A stretch of DNA of 64,000 nt, taken from positions 90,371-154,370 of the forward strand of contig CANRGX010000002.1 in NCBI GenBank assembly GCA_947630215.1, in the 5' to 3' direction. The stretch's first letter is position 1. Each line of letters opens with the position of its first letter. The notes beneath the pieces were generated by a model. It did not search any database, had not been told where the DNA came from, and saw nothing but the letters and a program-made list of their open reading frames with translations. Shown one piece after another: positions 44,580 to 53,455 of the stretch. Position numbers and translations under genes: made by a program. This DNA is from an uncultured Eisenbergiella sp. (GTDB lineage: Bacteria > Bacillota > Clostridia > Lachnospirales > Lachnospiraceae).

Positions 44580-45584
44580 ATGTCTTATATCGACATTATC
44601 AAGGAAAAGGCAAAGGCGGACAAAAAGACCATTGTGCTGCCGGAGACGAACGACAGAAGGACCCTGATTGCGACGGCCCGTATTCTGGAGGAGGGGCTGG
44701 CGAATCTGATCCTGGTCGGGAACGAAGAAAAGATCATGGACGGCGCTCACTGGCTGGAGATCGATTTGAACGGAATACAGGTGGTGGATCCCAACAACTG
44801 CGGCGACAGGATGGACCGTTACGTAGAACTTTTATATGAGACCAGAAAACATAAGGGGATGACACTGGAGAAGGCGAGGGAGATTCTGACTACCGACTAT
44901 CTTACCTTTGCCGTCGTGATGGTGAAGGCGGGAGATGCCGACGGAATGGTCGCCGGCGCCTGTCATGCCACGGCGGATACCCTGCGTCCCGCGCTGCAGA
45001 TTCTCAAGACCGCGCCGGACACGAAGCTGGTTTCCGGTTTCTTTTTGATCGATGTGCCGGACTGCGAGTACGGTGAGGGCGGCACTTTCCTTTTTGCGGA
45101 CTGCGGTCTGAATCAGGATCCCACGTCCGAAGAATTGGCCGCCATTGCGGACAGCAGCGCCAAGAGCTTCAAGACGCTGGTCGGCGCCAGACCCATCGTC
45201 GCCATGCTGTCCCATTCCACCAAGGGCAGCGCGAAGCATCCGCTGGTGGATAAAGTCAGGGAGGCGGTGGAGATCGCCCGCCGGGACTATCCCAGCCTGG
45301 TGGTGGACGGCGAGCTGCAGCTGGACGCGGCGCTGGTGCCCTCGGTCGCCAAGTCGAAGGCCCCCGGGAGCGAGGTGGCCGGCAAGGCGAACGTGCTGAT
45401 CTTCCCGAACCTGGACTGTGGGAATATCGGGTATAAGCTGGTGCAGAGACTGGCGAAGGCGGAAGCCTACGGCCCCATGCTGCAGGGAATCGCCAGGCCT
45501 GTCAACGATCTTTCCAGAGGCTGTTCCTCTGAGGACATCGTGGGCGTGGTGGCGCTGACCGCGGTGCAGGCCCAGATGATGTAA
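44580..45584 (+). CDS. pta: Phosphate acetyltransferase
   Basis: The 334-aa enzyme converts acetyl-CoA and phosphate to acetyl phosphate and CoA, the first step of acetate formation. Its length fits the short, single-domain Pta. Recognisable segments are [14 protein letters not shown] near residue 17, [24 protein letters not shown] near 117, and the C-terminal [19 protein letters not shown]. The start at 44580 uses GAAAGGAG; the longer open frame upstream is the leader. It is co-transcribed with ackA 53 bp downstream and probably controlled by CcpA. Confidence 0.97.
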   Translation: MSYIDIIKEKAKADKKTIVLPETNDRRTLIATARILEEGLANLILVGNEEKIMDGAHWLEIDLNGIQVVDPNNCGDRMDRYVELLYETRKHKGMTLEKAREILTTDYLTFAVVMVKAGDADGMVAGACHATADTLRPALQILKTAPDTKLVSGFFLIDVPDCEYGEGGTFLFADCGLNQDPTSEELAAIADSSAKSFKTLVGARPIVAMLSHSTKGSAKHPLVDKVREAVEIARRDYPSLVVDGELQLDAALVPSVAKSKAPGSEVAGKANVLIFPNLDCGNIGYKLVQRLAKAEAYGPMLQGIARPVNDLSRGCSSEDIVGVVALTAVQAQMM

Positions 45585-45637
45585 GGGACAGCGCAAAGAA
45601 GAAAACGGCGCCAGGGGTTTGAATGGAGGAATGGAGA

Positions 45638-46825
45638 ATGAATATTCTGGTTATCAACTGCGGCAGTTCGTCCCTGAAATTTCAGTTGATCGACGCGCAA
45701 ACGGAGAAGTTGACAGCGAAGGGATTATGTGAGAGAATTGGTATTAACGGCAGTCAGATTACGTTTTCGCCGGCCGGCGGAGAGAAGATCGTGCGGCAGG
45801 CGCCGATGGCTGACCATAAGGAAGCGATACAGCTGGTACTGGACGCGCTGACGGACGAGAAGACGGGTGTGGTGAAAAGTCTGAACGAGATCGGCGCGGT
45901 GGGTCACCGTATTGTCCACGGCGGCGAGAAGTTTGCGGAAGCGACGGTCATCACCCCGGAGGTAAAGCAGGCCATACGGGACTGTGCCGATTTGGCGCCG
46001 CTTCACAATCCGGCGAATCTGATCGGCGTGGACGCCTGTGAGGCGTTGATGCCCGGCGTGCCCATGGTGGCCGTGTTCGATACGGCGTTCCATCAGACCA
46101 TGCCGGAGGAAGCGTATCTGTATGCGATTCCTTACCGTTATTATGAAACCTACAAGATCAGAAGATACGGGTTCCACGGAACAAGCCACGACTATGTTTC
46201 CCACAGGGCGGCGGAGATTCTCGGGAAACCCTACGAAGATCTGAAAATAATTGTGTGCCATCTGGGCAACGGCGCTTCGATTTCCGCCGTCAAGAATGGC
46301 AGATGTGTGGACACCTCGATGGGGATGACTCCGCTGGAAGGGCTGATCATGGGAACCCGCAGCGGCGATCTGGATCCGGCGATTCTGGAGTTTATCGCCA
46401 ACAAAGAGGAAAAGTCCATCGGCGAGATCATGACGATTTTGAACAAAGAATCCGGCGTGCTTGGCCTGTCCGGCGGGCTGTCCTCCGATTTCCGCGATCT
46501 GGAGAACGGATCCGTTGAAGGGGCGAGAGCGCTGAAGGCTTTTGTGCACCGCACGGCGAAATATATCGGTTCCTATGTGGCGGCGATGAACGGTGTGGAT
46601 GCGATTTGCTTTACGGCAGGCGTAGGAGAGAACAGCGTCAACGTCCGTAACGCCATCTGCAGCGAACATCTGGGCTATTTGGGCATAACCATAGATCAGG
46701 AAGCGAATCAGAAGCGCGGAGAAGAAATAGAAATATCGACGCCCGATTCCAGGACAAAGGTACTCGTGATCCCGACAAATGAAGAACTCGCAATCGCAAG
46801 GCAGACCTATGCGCTGGTGAAATAG
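45638..46825 (+). CDS. ackA: Acetate kinase
   Basis: This 395-aa enzyme makes ATP and acetate from acetyl phosphate, the energy-yielding end of the Pta-AckA pathway. Signatures are VINCGSSSLKFQ at residues 5-16, the family signature YGFHGTSHDYVS near 170, HLGNGASISAV near 205, and GVGENSVNVR near 324. The start at 45638 gives the classical N terminus and has GGAGG and GGAG upstream. An in-frame ATG 15 bp earlier (45623) is less likely. Confidence 0.98.
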   Translation: MNILVINCGSSSLKFQLIDAQTEKLTAKGLCERIGINGSQITFSPAGGEKIVRQAPMADHKEAIQLVLDALTDEKTGVVKSLNEIGAVGHRIVHGGEKFAEATVITPEVKQAIRDCADLAPLHNPANLIGVDACEALMPGVPMVAVFDTAFHQTMPEEAYLYAIPYRYYETYKIRRYGFHGTSHDYVSHRAAEILGKPYEDLKIIVCHLGNGASISAVKNGRCVDTSMGMTPLEGLIMGTRSGDLDPAILEFIANKEEKSIGEIMTILNKESGVLGLSGGLSSDFRDLENGSVEGARALKAFVHRTAKYIGSYVAAMNGVDAICFTAGVGENSVNVRNAICSEHLGYLGITIDQEANQKRGEEIEISTPDSRTKVLVIPTNEELAIARQTYALVK

Positions 46826-46827
46826 CG

Positions 46828-46846
46828 TTGCGGCCGCCGGCCGCAA
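46828..46846. other. Palindrome between ackA and the MBOAT gene
   Basis: TTGCGGCCG and CGGCCGCAA are perfect 9-bp arms around one base. No T-run follows, so it is more likely a processing or stabilising hairpin than a terminator. Confidence 0.6.
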
Positions 46847-46858
46847 TCAGGGGACGGG

Positions 46859-48283
46859 ATGAAAATGGCAGGGATCGGAACAGAATTTCTGGAAGGATTA
46901 AATACGCTGGTATTTAGCAGTCCGGAATTTTTGTTCCGGTACCTGCCTGCTTTTGTCCTGCTCCTTTTTTTTACCAAAGGGAAAGCCAGAAGTCTGGCGC
47001 TCTTTGCGGGCAGTCTGCTTTTGTATGCGGCAGCGCAGCCGCGGTATGTGTTTCTTTTATTTGGAATGTCCCTTGTCAATTATCTGTTCGGCCTGGCTCT
47101 TGAGCCACCAGGCAGGGGAGAGAAGCAGGCGGAGGAGAAGCAGAAACGCGGCAGGAAGACGCTGCTGATTCTGGCGGTGGCCTGCAATCTGCTGTTGCTT
47201 TTTTACTTCAAGATCTCCAATGCCTTTGACCGTTCTTTCCTTCTGCCTTTGGGGATCAGCTTTTACACGTTCAAGGGCATTTCCTATCTGGCGGACGTTT
47301 ACCGGCTGGAGGTGGAGGCAGAGCACTCTTTTGTGCAGTTTGGCGCTTATCTGACCCTTTTTCCGCAGATTGTATCCGGCCCGATTCTGCGTTACAGGCA
47401 GGCTTTAAAGGGACTGCGGGATGGCCATTGCAGTCTTTTACGGGTGGAAGAAGGACTGAAATGGCTTGTGGCAGGGCTGGCGGCCAAGGTTCTGATTGCG
47501 GATCGGCTGGGCATTTTATGGAACGATATTCAGACCATCGGTTTTGAAAGCATCTCCACTCCCTTGGCCTGGCTGGGGGCCGCCGCCTATTCTTTGCAGC
47601 TGTATTTTGATTTTGCGGGCTACTCTCTGATGGCGGCCGGCATGGGTGTAATGATCGGGTTCCCGATAGTGCAGAATTTTGCCTGGCCCTATGCTTCCCG
47701 GTCGGTCAGCGAATTTTACAGAAGATGGCATATCACGCTGGGAAGCTGGTTTAAGGATTATGTTTATATTCCGTTGGGCGGCAACCGGGGCGGGCAGGCA
47801 AAAACCGTCCGCAATCTGTTGCTTGTCTGGCTGCTTACGGGTCTGTGGCATGGAAACAGCGTCAATTTTCTGATGTGGGGGCTGACGCTGGGACTTTTGG
47901 TGGCGGCGGAAAAGCTGTGGCTGGGGGAAGGATTAAAAAAGCATCGTCTGCTTTCCCATCTTTATGTGCTGACGGTTCTGCCGCTGACCTGGATGGTATT
48001 CGCGATTTCATCCCCCGCCCAGATCGGGGTGTATTTTGGCCGTCTGTTTCCGTTCTTCGGGGAGACGGGGGTGGTAAACCCCGGAGACTTTCTGAAGGAA
48101 TGTAAGATTTTTGCCCCGACACTGGCGGCAGCGGTGCTGTTTAGTATCCCCCAGGTGGGGAAATGGATGGAAAAACACAGAAAAGGCATTCCGGCGGCCC
48201 TCGTGCTGACGGCAGTGTTCTGGGTCTGCGTCTATTTCATGACAAACGCGGTCAACAATCCTTTTCTGTATGCGAATTTCTGA
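46859..48283 (+). CDS. MBOAT family O-acyltransferase (AlgI/DltB-like)
   Basis: The 474-aa multi-spanning membrane protein belongs to the MBOAT family, which moves acyl groups across the membrane for O-acetylation of polysaccharides or D-alanylation. The family pattern is clear: LFPQIVSGPILRYRQ near residue 161, FYRRWHITLGSWFKDYVYIPLGGNRGG near 282, and the catalytic His in LLTGLWHGNSVNFLMWG near 324. No dltA, dltC or dltD is nearby. The next gene, 16 bp downstream, encodes an SGNH-like protein, which gives the AlgI/AlgX- or PatA/PatB-like plan for acetylating a wall or surface polymer. Confidence 0.93.
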   Translation: MKMAGIGTEFLEGLNTLVFSSPEFLFRYLPAFVLLLFFTKGKARSLALFAGSLLLYAAAQPRYVFLLFGMSLVNYLFGLALEPPGRGEKQAEEKQKRGRKTLLILAVACNLLLLFYFKISNAFDRSFLLPLGISFYTFKGISYLADVYRLEVEAEHSFVQFGAYLTLFPQIVSGPILRYRQALKGLRDGHCSLLRVEEGLKWLVAGLAAKVLIADRLGILWNDIQTIGFESISTPLAWLGAAAYSLQLYFDFAGYSLMAAGMGVMIGFPIVQNFAWPYASRSVSEFYRRWHITLGSWFKDYVYIPLGGNRGGQAKTVRNLLLVWLLTGLWHGNSVNFLMWGLTLGLLVAAEKLWLGEGLKKHRLLSHLYVLTVLPLTWMVFAISSPAQIGVYFGRLFPFFGETGVVNPGDFLKECKIFAPTLAAAVLFSIPQVGKWMEKHRKGIPAALVLTAVFWVCVYFMTNAVNNPFLYANF

Positions 48284-48299
48284 AGCGGAGGCTCTCTGG

Positions 48300-49346
48300 A
48301 TGAAAAAATATCCGTTGCTTTTATTGCTTATCGTAAGCGGCGTGCTTCTGACCGGATTCGGGTTTTTGAACCGAAACGGCCGATACAGGGAATATGAGCA
48401 GGCACGGGCCGACAGGCCGGTGCTTTCCGTCGTTTTCACCGGAGCCGCAGACGGCGTCTATCCCTGGTCGTCTCCGGAGGAAGAAGCGGCGCCTGTGATG
48501 GCCCGGCCGGCAGAGACGGTTCCCGAAAAGGATGAGGAAGCCGGGACGGACGAACGGCAAGATGGCGCAGACGGGCTGCAGGCGGCTTTGGAGGAACCCA
48601 ACCGGCCCGTGCCGGCGCCGGGGAAGGAACCGTCCCGCCCACGGCCGCAGCCGGCAGAGGAGGAGACGGAAGAAGAAACGGAACAGGAGGAGGAAACGGA
48701 GTACGCGTTTTCGACGGTGGAGGAGTCTTATTTTGACGACGCTCTTTTCATCGGGGACTCCCGCACGCAGGGAATGCTGGAATACGGGAAGCTCCCCCAA
48801 GGCGCAACCTTTTACTGCAAAACCTCTCTGACGGTTTTTGATCTGTTCAAACATCCCAAGGCCTTTATCCGGGAAGGAGAAGAAAAAAAGACGCTGGAGG
48901 AAGCCCTGAAGGAGCATCAGTTCGGGAAAATCTATCTGATGCTGGGGATCAACGAACTGGGCACCGGCACGCCGGATTATTTTTATGAGGAATATGCGTC
49001 CGTGGTGCAGAAGCTCCGGGAACTGGAACCGGACGCCATTCTTTTTGTGCAGGGTATTATGCACGTGGGAAGTCAGAAAAACGAAACGGATCCCGTTTTC
49101 AACAATACCAGAATCGAACAGCGGAACGAAAAAATACGCACGCTGGAGGACAAAAAGAATATTTTTTATCTGGATGTGAACGAAGTGTTGTGCGATGAAA
49201 ACGGCAATCTGTTCGACGGATGGACCTTCGATCAGGTGCATCTGAAGGCAAAATATTATCAGCTTTGGAAGGAATACCTTCTGCAGCACGGGATCCTCAA
49301 GGAAGACAAGGCGGCGCCAGAGAAAAAGGGCGCTGCTTTTTTATAA
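48300..49346 (+). CDS. SGNH-like protein paired with MBOAT, membrane-anchored
   Basis: This 348-aa protein has an N-terminal signal anchor (residues 4-20, YPLLLLLIVSGVLLTGF) and a low-complexity Pro/Glu-rich linker (about 60-145). The SGNH hydrolase-like domain (about 150-330) has the nucleophile Ser in FIGDSRTQGM near 158, Asn in MLGINELGTG near 218, and the C-terminal DQVHLKAKYY with His near 312. It is probably extracellular and receives acetyl groups handled by the MBOAT partner. The start at 48300 follows GGAGG. The last codons are inside the terminator hairpin. Confidence 0.85.
   Translation: MKKYPLLLLLIVSGVLLTGFGFLNRNGRYREYEQARADRPVLSVVFTGAADGVYPWSSPEEEAAPVMARPAETVPEKDEEAGTDERQDGADGLQAALEEPNRPVPAPGKEPSRPRPQPAEEETEEETEQEEETEYAFSTVEESYFDDALFIGDSRTQGMLEYGKLPQGATFYCKTSLTVFDLFKHPKAFIREGEEKKTLEEALKEHQFGKIYLMLGINELGTGTPDYFYEEYASVVQKLRELEPDAILFVQGIMHVGSQKNETDPVFNNTRIEQRNEKIRTLEDKKNIFYLDVNEVLCDENGNLFDGWTFDQVHLKAKYYQLWKEYLLQHGILKEDKAAPEKKGAAFL
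49311..49342 (+). terminator. Terminator overlapping the SGNH gene end
   Basis: GCGGCGCC and GGCGCTGC (one G-U) with a loop of about 10 nt, followed by TTTTTT. It lies inside the last codons of the SGNH gene. Confidence 0.8.
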
Positions 49347-49669
49347 CAAAAAGGTTTTTTGCGGGGCGAAAAAATACTTGACGCCGCCCGCCTGCTGTGT
49401 TAAGATGCAGTCACATCGAAATTCTGAACCGATGGGTTTCTTTTGATTCCACACAAAAAGATCGTGTAAATTTCCTTTTTTGACACAAAAATCTGACCGC
49501 CGGAAGCAAGGAGGGACAGCATGGCGCGTCCGCTTTCTTTTCGTGGGAACAGGGTCAGGGACAGTCCCTTTGTCCCGGGCTTTGTCACACGTCATTTCGT
49601 CCGGCAATTCTCGCCGAAACATTCTGACAGGCAATGCCGGACACAAAAAGATGGGAGGAGGAAAATCCC
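49347..49669. other. Leader region of the coiled-coil gene
   Basis: This 323-bp stretch holds a consensus-like promoter, two copies of ACACAAAAAGAT (about 49452 and 49641), a GGGAC/GTCCC inverted repeat near 49557-49575, and a short basic frame that overlaps the next gene. A long leader of about 260 nt is predicted. Confidence 0.65.
49378..49406 (+). promoter_or_regulatory. Promoter of the coiled-coil protein gene
   Basis: TTGACG and TAAGAT with 17-bp spacing, 115 bp before the short leader frame. Confidence 0.75.
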
Positions 49670-49673
49670 ATGA
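49521..49673 (+). CDS. Small basic protein candidate, coupled upstream frame
   Basis: A 50-codon frame starts 6 bp after AAGGAGG, one of the best ribosome binding sites in the window. Its stop overlaps the ATG of the coiled-coil gene by 4 bp (ATGA). The predicted peptide is very basic and has no recognisable domain. It may be a real small protein or only a means of translational coupling. Confidence 0.45.
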   Translation: MARPLSFRGNRVRDSPFVPGFVTRHFVRQFSPKHSDRQCRTQKDGRRKIP

Positions 49674-51619
49674 AATCCATTCATGAAAAACAGTTCCGTG
49701 CTGATACGGAAGAAAAAAACGCAGCGGGAAAACTGTCGCCCCAAAAAACGGTGGCGATTTGCACGGCAGTGGCGGCCATCGCGTTCCTTTTGCTTTTTGC
49801 AGGGATCCGGTGGGCCTTTGGTGGAGGACGCGACGCCGACAGTCTGGACGGGCAGCTTTATGCGGACGGCCGGATACAGGAGGAAATGCAGGCGGCTTCC
49901 GCCTATCTGGAAAAGCTGGATGGCAGCATTGAGGAAAACCGGAAGAAACTGGAGGAGGTCAGCTCCAGGATCGGGGAGCGGCAGGATGCGTTGCTGGAGG
50001 TAGAGACCACCCAGAAGAAGCTGACGGAAAACGCTGCCGGAATGACGGAGAAGGTGACCCAGCTGGATCAGCGGACAGAAACCAACATCACCAGGCTGCA
50101 GGAGCGCATGGATTCCATCCGGGGGGAAATCCAGGCCACCTTGGATCAGGTCAGGGAAATGATAGCTTCCATGGAAAAGACGCAGGAGCAAAACGGAAAG
50201 TCCATGGAGGAAATTACCAAAATCAACCGGAGCGTAGAGGAAATCCGTCAGGAAATCACGGAAATTCAGACCGGAATAAACCAGACCTACGAGGATCTCA
50301 AACTTCTGATCCGAAACATGGACGGACAGGAAAGCACCCGGTATCAGGAGCTTTTGTCAGAGCTTACGGGTGTGAAAAACAGCTTAAAAAGCATTCTGGA
50401 CAAGGATCTGGAACAGCTCATGGCGTCCTTTTCCGGGATGTCGGAGAACATCCAGAAGCAGCTTTCCAAACTGGACGGACTTTTAAACGGAAAGCTCGAC
50501 GATTTGGCGTCCGACCAGAAAAGCGCCTATGAGACGCTGAAAGAAACCGTGGTAAAGCATCTGACGGAAATCGTACAGAAATCCGACGCTGGGACAGAGG
50601 ATCTCAAGGCGTATCTGGACCTTTTAAAAGGAGAACTGCAGCAGGAACTGAATCAGGTTTTTACATCTGTGAGTAATGGAAAGAAGGGGCTGGCGTCCGC
50701 ATTGCTCACAAAAGGAGTTGCCATAGCGGAGGATGCCACCTTCGGGCAGCTCATGGACGCCATCCTGCGCATCGAACAAAAGATTGTGATCGGCGTGCAG
50801 GAAATTCCGGGCAGTATCTCTTATGAGTATCATTATCACGTGAATGCGCAGGGGGAAAACCCCCATGAGGAACGGCAGGCGGAGGCGGGCGGATGTTATA
50901 CGGTGCCTTGTCTGCACGTCCATTCCGACGCACAGGGATGTTACAAAACGGAACGCTATCACTCCCACACCTCGGACTGTCCGGGACACGCCGTCTGGGT
51001 GGACTGGACGGCAGAGGAGCCCTACTGGGGCTGGGAATACGAATGCGGGAACCGTCCGCTCAATTCCACCAGAAAGGTTCGGATCTGTAAAAAAAGTACG
51101 AATGAAATTGACGGATACGCGGTATCCTGCGGCCTGATTGACGGACAGATTGTGGGGGCCACCATCGTATACGACCGGGAAGCCGTACAGGCGGGCGCTT
51201 TGACAGAGCTGCCTGTCCGGGAGGAGACAGAACCGGATGAGGAGACTGTCGTCCCGGAAGCAGACAGCCAGGAAGCACAAAAACCGCCACACGTTTCCCC
51301 AGAGCTGGCAGAGGAACTGGAGAGGCAGCGAAAAGAGGAGCAGAAAGCCTCAGAGGAGCCCCCGACGGAGGAGACAGAATTCCAGCAGCAGGAGCCGTCG
51401 GAAAACCAGGATGCGTCGCAAAGTCAGGAGACAGAGGAGGAGGAAACAGCGTCCGAGGAAATAAATTCTGAGGAAACAACGTCTGAGGAAACAATGTCTG
51501 CGGAAACAGCCCCGGCGGAACCGGAAGCACAACCGGAATCGCTATCGGAACCGTTAGCGGAACCGGAAGCGGAACCGGAAGCGCCGACGGAGGAAACCGG
51601 GATAGCAGAATCGGCATAA
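49670..51619 (+). CDS. Membrane-anchored coiled-coil protein with Cys/His-rich domain
   Basis: I do not recognise a named family for this 649-aa protein. It has a cytosolic N terminus, one membrane segment (about residues 27-47, TVAICTAVAAIAFLLLFAG), then about 290 residues of heptad-rich coiled coil with many Gln/Glu/Lys. KKGLASALLTKGVAIAEDATFGQLMDAI (about 338-365) recalls a phage tail-fibre type motif. A Cys/His-rich domain (about 390-470) contains CYTVPCLHVHSD, GCYKTERYHSHTSDCPGH and a later CKKS. A low-complexity Glu/Ser/Thr/Pro tail (about 515-649) completes it. The extracellular part is probably the long C-terminal region. The start at 49670 follows GGGAGGAGG. Confidence 0.7.
   Translation: MKSIHEKQFRADTEEKNAAGKLSPQKTVAICTAVAAIAFLLLFAGIRWAFGGGRDADSLDGQLYADGRIQEEMQAASAYLEKLDGSIEENRKKLEEVSSRIGERQDALLEVETTQKKLTENAAGMTEKVTQLDQRTETNITRLQERMDSIRGEIQATLDQVREMIASMEKTQEQNGKSMEEITKINRSVEEIRQEITEIQTGINQTYEDLKLLIRNMDGQESTRYQELLSELTGVKNSLKSILDKDLEQLMASFSGMSENIQKQLSKLDGLLNGKLDDLASDQKSAYETLKETVVKHLTEIVQKSDAGTEDLKAYLDLLKGELQQELNQVFTSVSNGKKGLASALLTKGVAIAEDATFGQLMDAILRIEQKIVIGVQEIPGSISYEYHYHVNAQGENPHEERQAEAGGCYTVPCLHVHSDAQGCYKTERYHSHTSDCPGHAVWVDWTAEEPYWGWEYECGNRPLNSTRKVRICKKSTNEIDGYAVSCGLIDGQIVGATIVYDREAVQAGALTELPVREETEPDEETVVPEADSQEAQKPPHVSPELAEELERQRKEEQKASEEPPTEETEFQQQEPSENQDASQSQETEEEETASEEINSEETTSEETMSAETAPAEPEAQPESLSEPLAEPEAEPEAPTEETGIAESA
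51450..51595 (+). repeat. In-frame tandem repeats in the acidic tail
   Basis: A 15-bp unit around TCTGAGGAAACAACG (three copies, drifting) and a shorter unit GGAACCGGAAGC encode Ser-Glu-Glu-Thr and Pro-Glu-Ala repeats. Both units are multiples of three, so copy-number change would alter length without a frameshift. Confidence 0.75.
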
Positions 51620-51633
51620 GCCGTCGCCTTGAA

Positions 51634-51676
51634 GAAAGCCCCCTGCTCTGTGGGAAAAGGGCAGGGGGCCTTTCTT
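51634..51676. terminator. Bidirectional terminator
   Basis: AGCCCCCTGC pairs with GCAGGGGGCC-type sequence (about 10 bp) around a 13-nt loop, with A- and T-tracts outside. It serves the convergent coiled-coil and ABC permease genes. Confidence 0.8.
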
Positions 51677-52500
51677 CAGATTTTCTTTTTATAATAATGT
51701 TCCACGCCCTGGATGATCTGGTAGAGCAGCATGGCGATGGCACAGAGGATTAGGATCGAGGTGATCAGCATATTGAGCTGGAACACCTGACTGCCATAGA
51801 GGATCAGATAGCCCAGCCCCTGTCTGGCAGCAAGAAATTCCCCGATGATCACGCCCACCAGCGCCAGGCCGATGTTGACCTTCATATTGCTTAAAATGGC
51901 AGGGACGCAGGAGGGAAGCACCACCTTAAAAAAAGTATCCCGGCGGGTGCCGCCCAGCGTGTAGACCAGCTTTTGCTTTTCACTGTCCGCCTGCAGGAAG
52001 CTGGTATACAGGCTGATGATGGCGCCAAAAAGCGCCACGGATATGCCTGCCACGATGATCGTTTTGATGCCGGTGCCCAGCCATACAATCAGAAGCGGCG
52101 CCAGGGCGGATTTGGGCAGACTGTTTAAGACGACCAGGTAGGGCTCCAGAATTTCCGACAGCTTTCTGGAGTACCATAACAGTGTGGCAAAGACAAGGCT
52201 CAGCAGGGAAACCAGAAGAAAACTGACGACGGTTTCCAGAAGGGTCACGCCGATGTGGGAAAACAGGGATTTGTCCCGTACCATGGAAAGAAAGCAGGCG
52301 GCCACACGGGAGGGGCTGGAAAAGAAAAAGCTGTCGATCAGATCCCGGTCGGCACAGGTTTCCCAAAGACCCAGAAAGCAGAGCAGGACGGTCAGCCGGG
52401 CATACCGGATGAAGCGGTGGTGCCGACGGTGGCTTTGCATATAGGCCAGCTGCGCCGCCGAAACCGGCTGGGCCATGCTGGTTTGTTCATTCGTTTTCAT
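51676..52500 (-). CDS. ABC transporter permease, SsuC/TauC/ThiX-like
   Basis: This 274-aa permease of the binding-protein-dependent class has the family EAA-like loop in [23 protein letters not shown] near residue 180 and about six hydrophobic segments. Its closest named groups are the nitrate/sulfonate/taurine and HMP/thiamine-precursor permeases. The gene overlaps the upstream ATPase by 14 bp. No binding-protein gene is adjacent, so the substrate cannot be inferred from context. Confidence 0.9.
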   Translation of the reverse strand: MKTNEQTSMAQPVSAAQLAYMQSHRRHHRFIRYARLTVLLCFLGLWETCADRDLIDSFFFSSPSRVAACFLSMVRDKSLFSHIGVTLLETVVSFLLVSLLSLVFATLLWYSRKLSEILEPYLVVLNSLPKSALAPLLIVWLGTGIKTIIVAGISVALFGAIISLYTSFLQADSEKQKLVYTLGGTRRDTFFKVVLPSCVPAILSNMKVNIGLALVGVIIGEFLAARQGLGYLILYGSQVFQLNMLITSILILCAIAMLLYQIIQGVEHYYKKKI

Positions 52501-53254
52501 TGGACAGTTCCTCCCAGATTTGATTGAAATAGCGGGTATACTCCGGCGCCATTCTGGCGGCCAGCAGCGAATTGTCGGGAAGGGTAAGGCGGATGGGAAA
52601 TTCCGCCTTTACGCAGGCCGGTCTGCGGGACAGAACCAGCACCCGGTCGGAAAGGCTGACCGCTTCCGAAAGGTCGTGGGTGATCAGGATTGCCGTTTTC
52701 CCGGCCGCCCGGATGATGCGGGCGATGTCGGCGGATACGGTGAGACGGGTCTGGTAATCCAGTGCGGAAAAGGGTTCATCCAAAAGCAGGATCTCCGGCT
52801 CCAGGGCCAGTGTGCGGATCAGTGCGGCCCGCTGCCGCATACCGCCGGACAGTTCGGAGGGCTTTTTTTTGGCAAATCCCTCCAGCCCATAATCTTTCAG
52901 CATTTTTTCTACCCGCCGCCTGTTTTCGGGCGTGAGTTTGTGTTGGATTTCCAGCCCAAGCGTCACGTTTTTCCAGATGTTGCGCCATTCAAAGAGATGA
53001 TCGTGCTGCAGCATATAGCCGATGCCCGGCCGGCGCCCGTTTTGCCCGTAAAAGGTGATGCCGCCCTCCTCCGGGGAAAGCAGTCCCGCGATCAGAGACA
53101 AAATCGTGGATTTCCCGCATCCGCTGGGGCCTACGATGGCAAGAAATTCCCCTTTTTTCACCGTAAAGGACAGGTCGGAAAGGGCGGCGGTCTCCCCGCT
53201 TAAATTGTGATAGGAATAGGATAAATGCTCTATTTTCAGGATGTCGGCTGTCAT
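52487..53254 (-). CDS. ABC transporter ATP-binding protein, SsuB/ThiZ-like
   Basis: The 255-aa import ATPase has Walker [12 protein letters not shown] near residue 40, Q-loop LQHDHL, signature [15 protein letters not shown] near 130, Walker [13 protein letters not shown] near 153 and switch His in LITHDLSEA near 186. It matches the nitrate/sulfonate family that pairs with such permeases. The start at 53254 follows GGAGGA; a longer frame upstream crosses the intergenic promoter region. It overlaps the permease start by 14 bp. Confidence 0.93.
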   Translation of the reverse strand: MTADILKIEHLSYSYHNLSGETAALSDLSFTVKKGEFLAIVGPSGCGKSTILSLIAGLLSPEEGGITFYGQNGRRPGIGYMLQHDHLFEWRNIWKNVTLGLEIQHKLTPENRRRVEKMLKDYGLEGFAKKKPSELSGGMRQRAALIRTLALEPEILLLDEPFSALDYQTRLTVSADIARIIRAAGKTAILITHDLSEAVSLSDRVLVLSRRPACVKAEFPIRLTLPDNSLLAARMAPEYTRYFNQIWEELSNENE

Positions 53255-53362
53255 TGGGCTTCCTCCGGTCTGCCGCCGGTTCAGATTATAGTGATATAGT
53301 ATGAAAGCGGGAACGTCCCGTGCGGATTTTCCCTCAAAACTGACAAAATGTTTACGCGTTGG

Positions 53363-53391
53363 TTGCATCGCAGAAAAAATTATGATACTAT
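53363..53391 (+). promoter_or_regulatory. Promoter of argH
   Basis: TTGCAT and TACTAT with 17-bp spacing, 65 bp before argH. No T-box or arginine-type operator was recognised in the 201-bp divergent region. Confidence 0.65.
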
Positions 53392-53455
53392 CGAAGATAA
53401 ACTGAAGCGGCAGAAAACGCGGTTTTTGAAAAAAAGGCGCAAAGGAGGACAGATC

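Noticed and set aside
51450..51595. Repeat tract as a phase-variation switch
   Set aside because: Units are multiples of three bases and lie at the 3' end, so slippage would change tail length, not turn the gene on or off.
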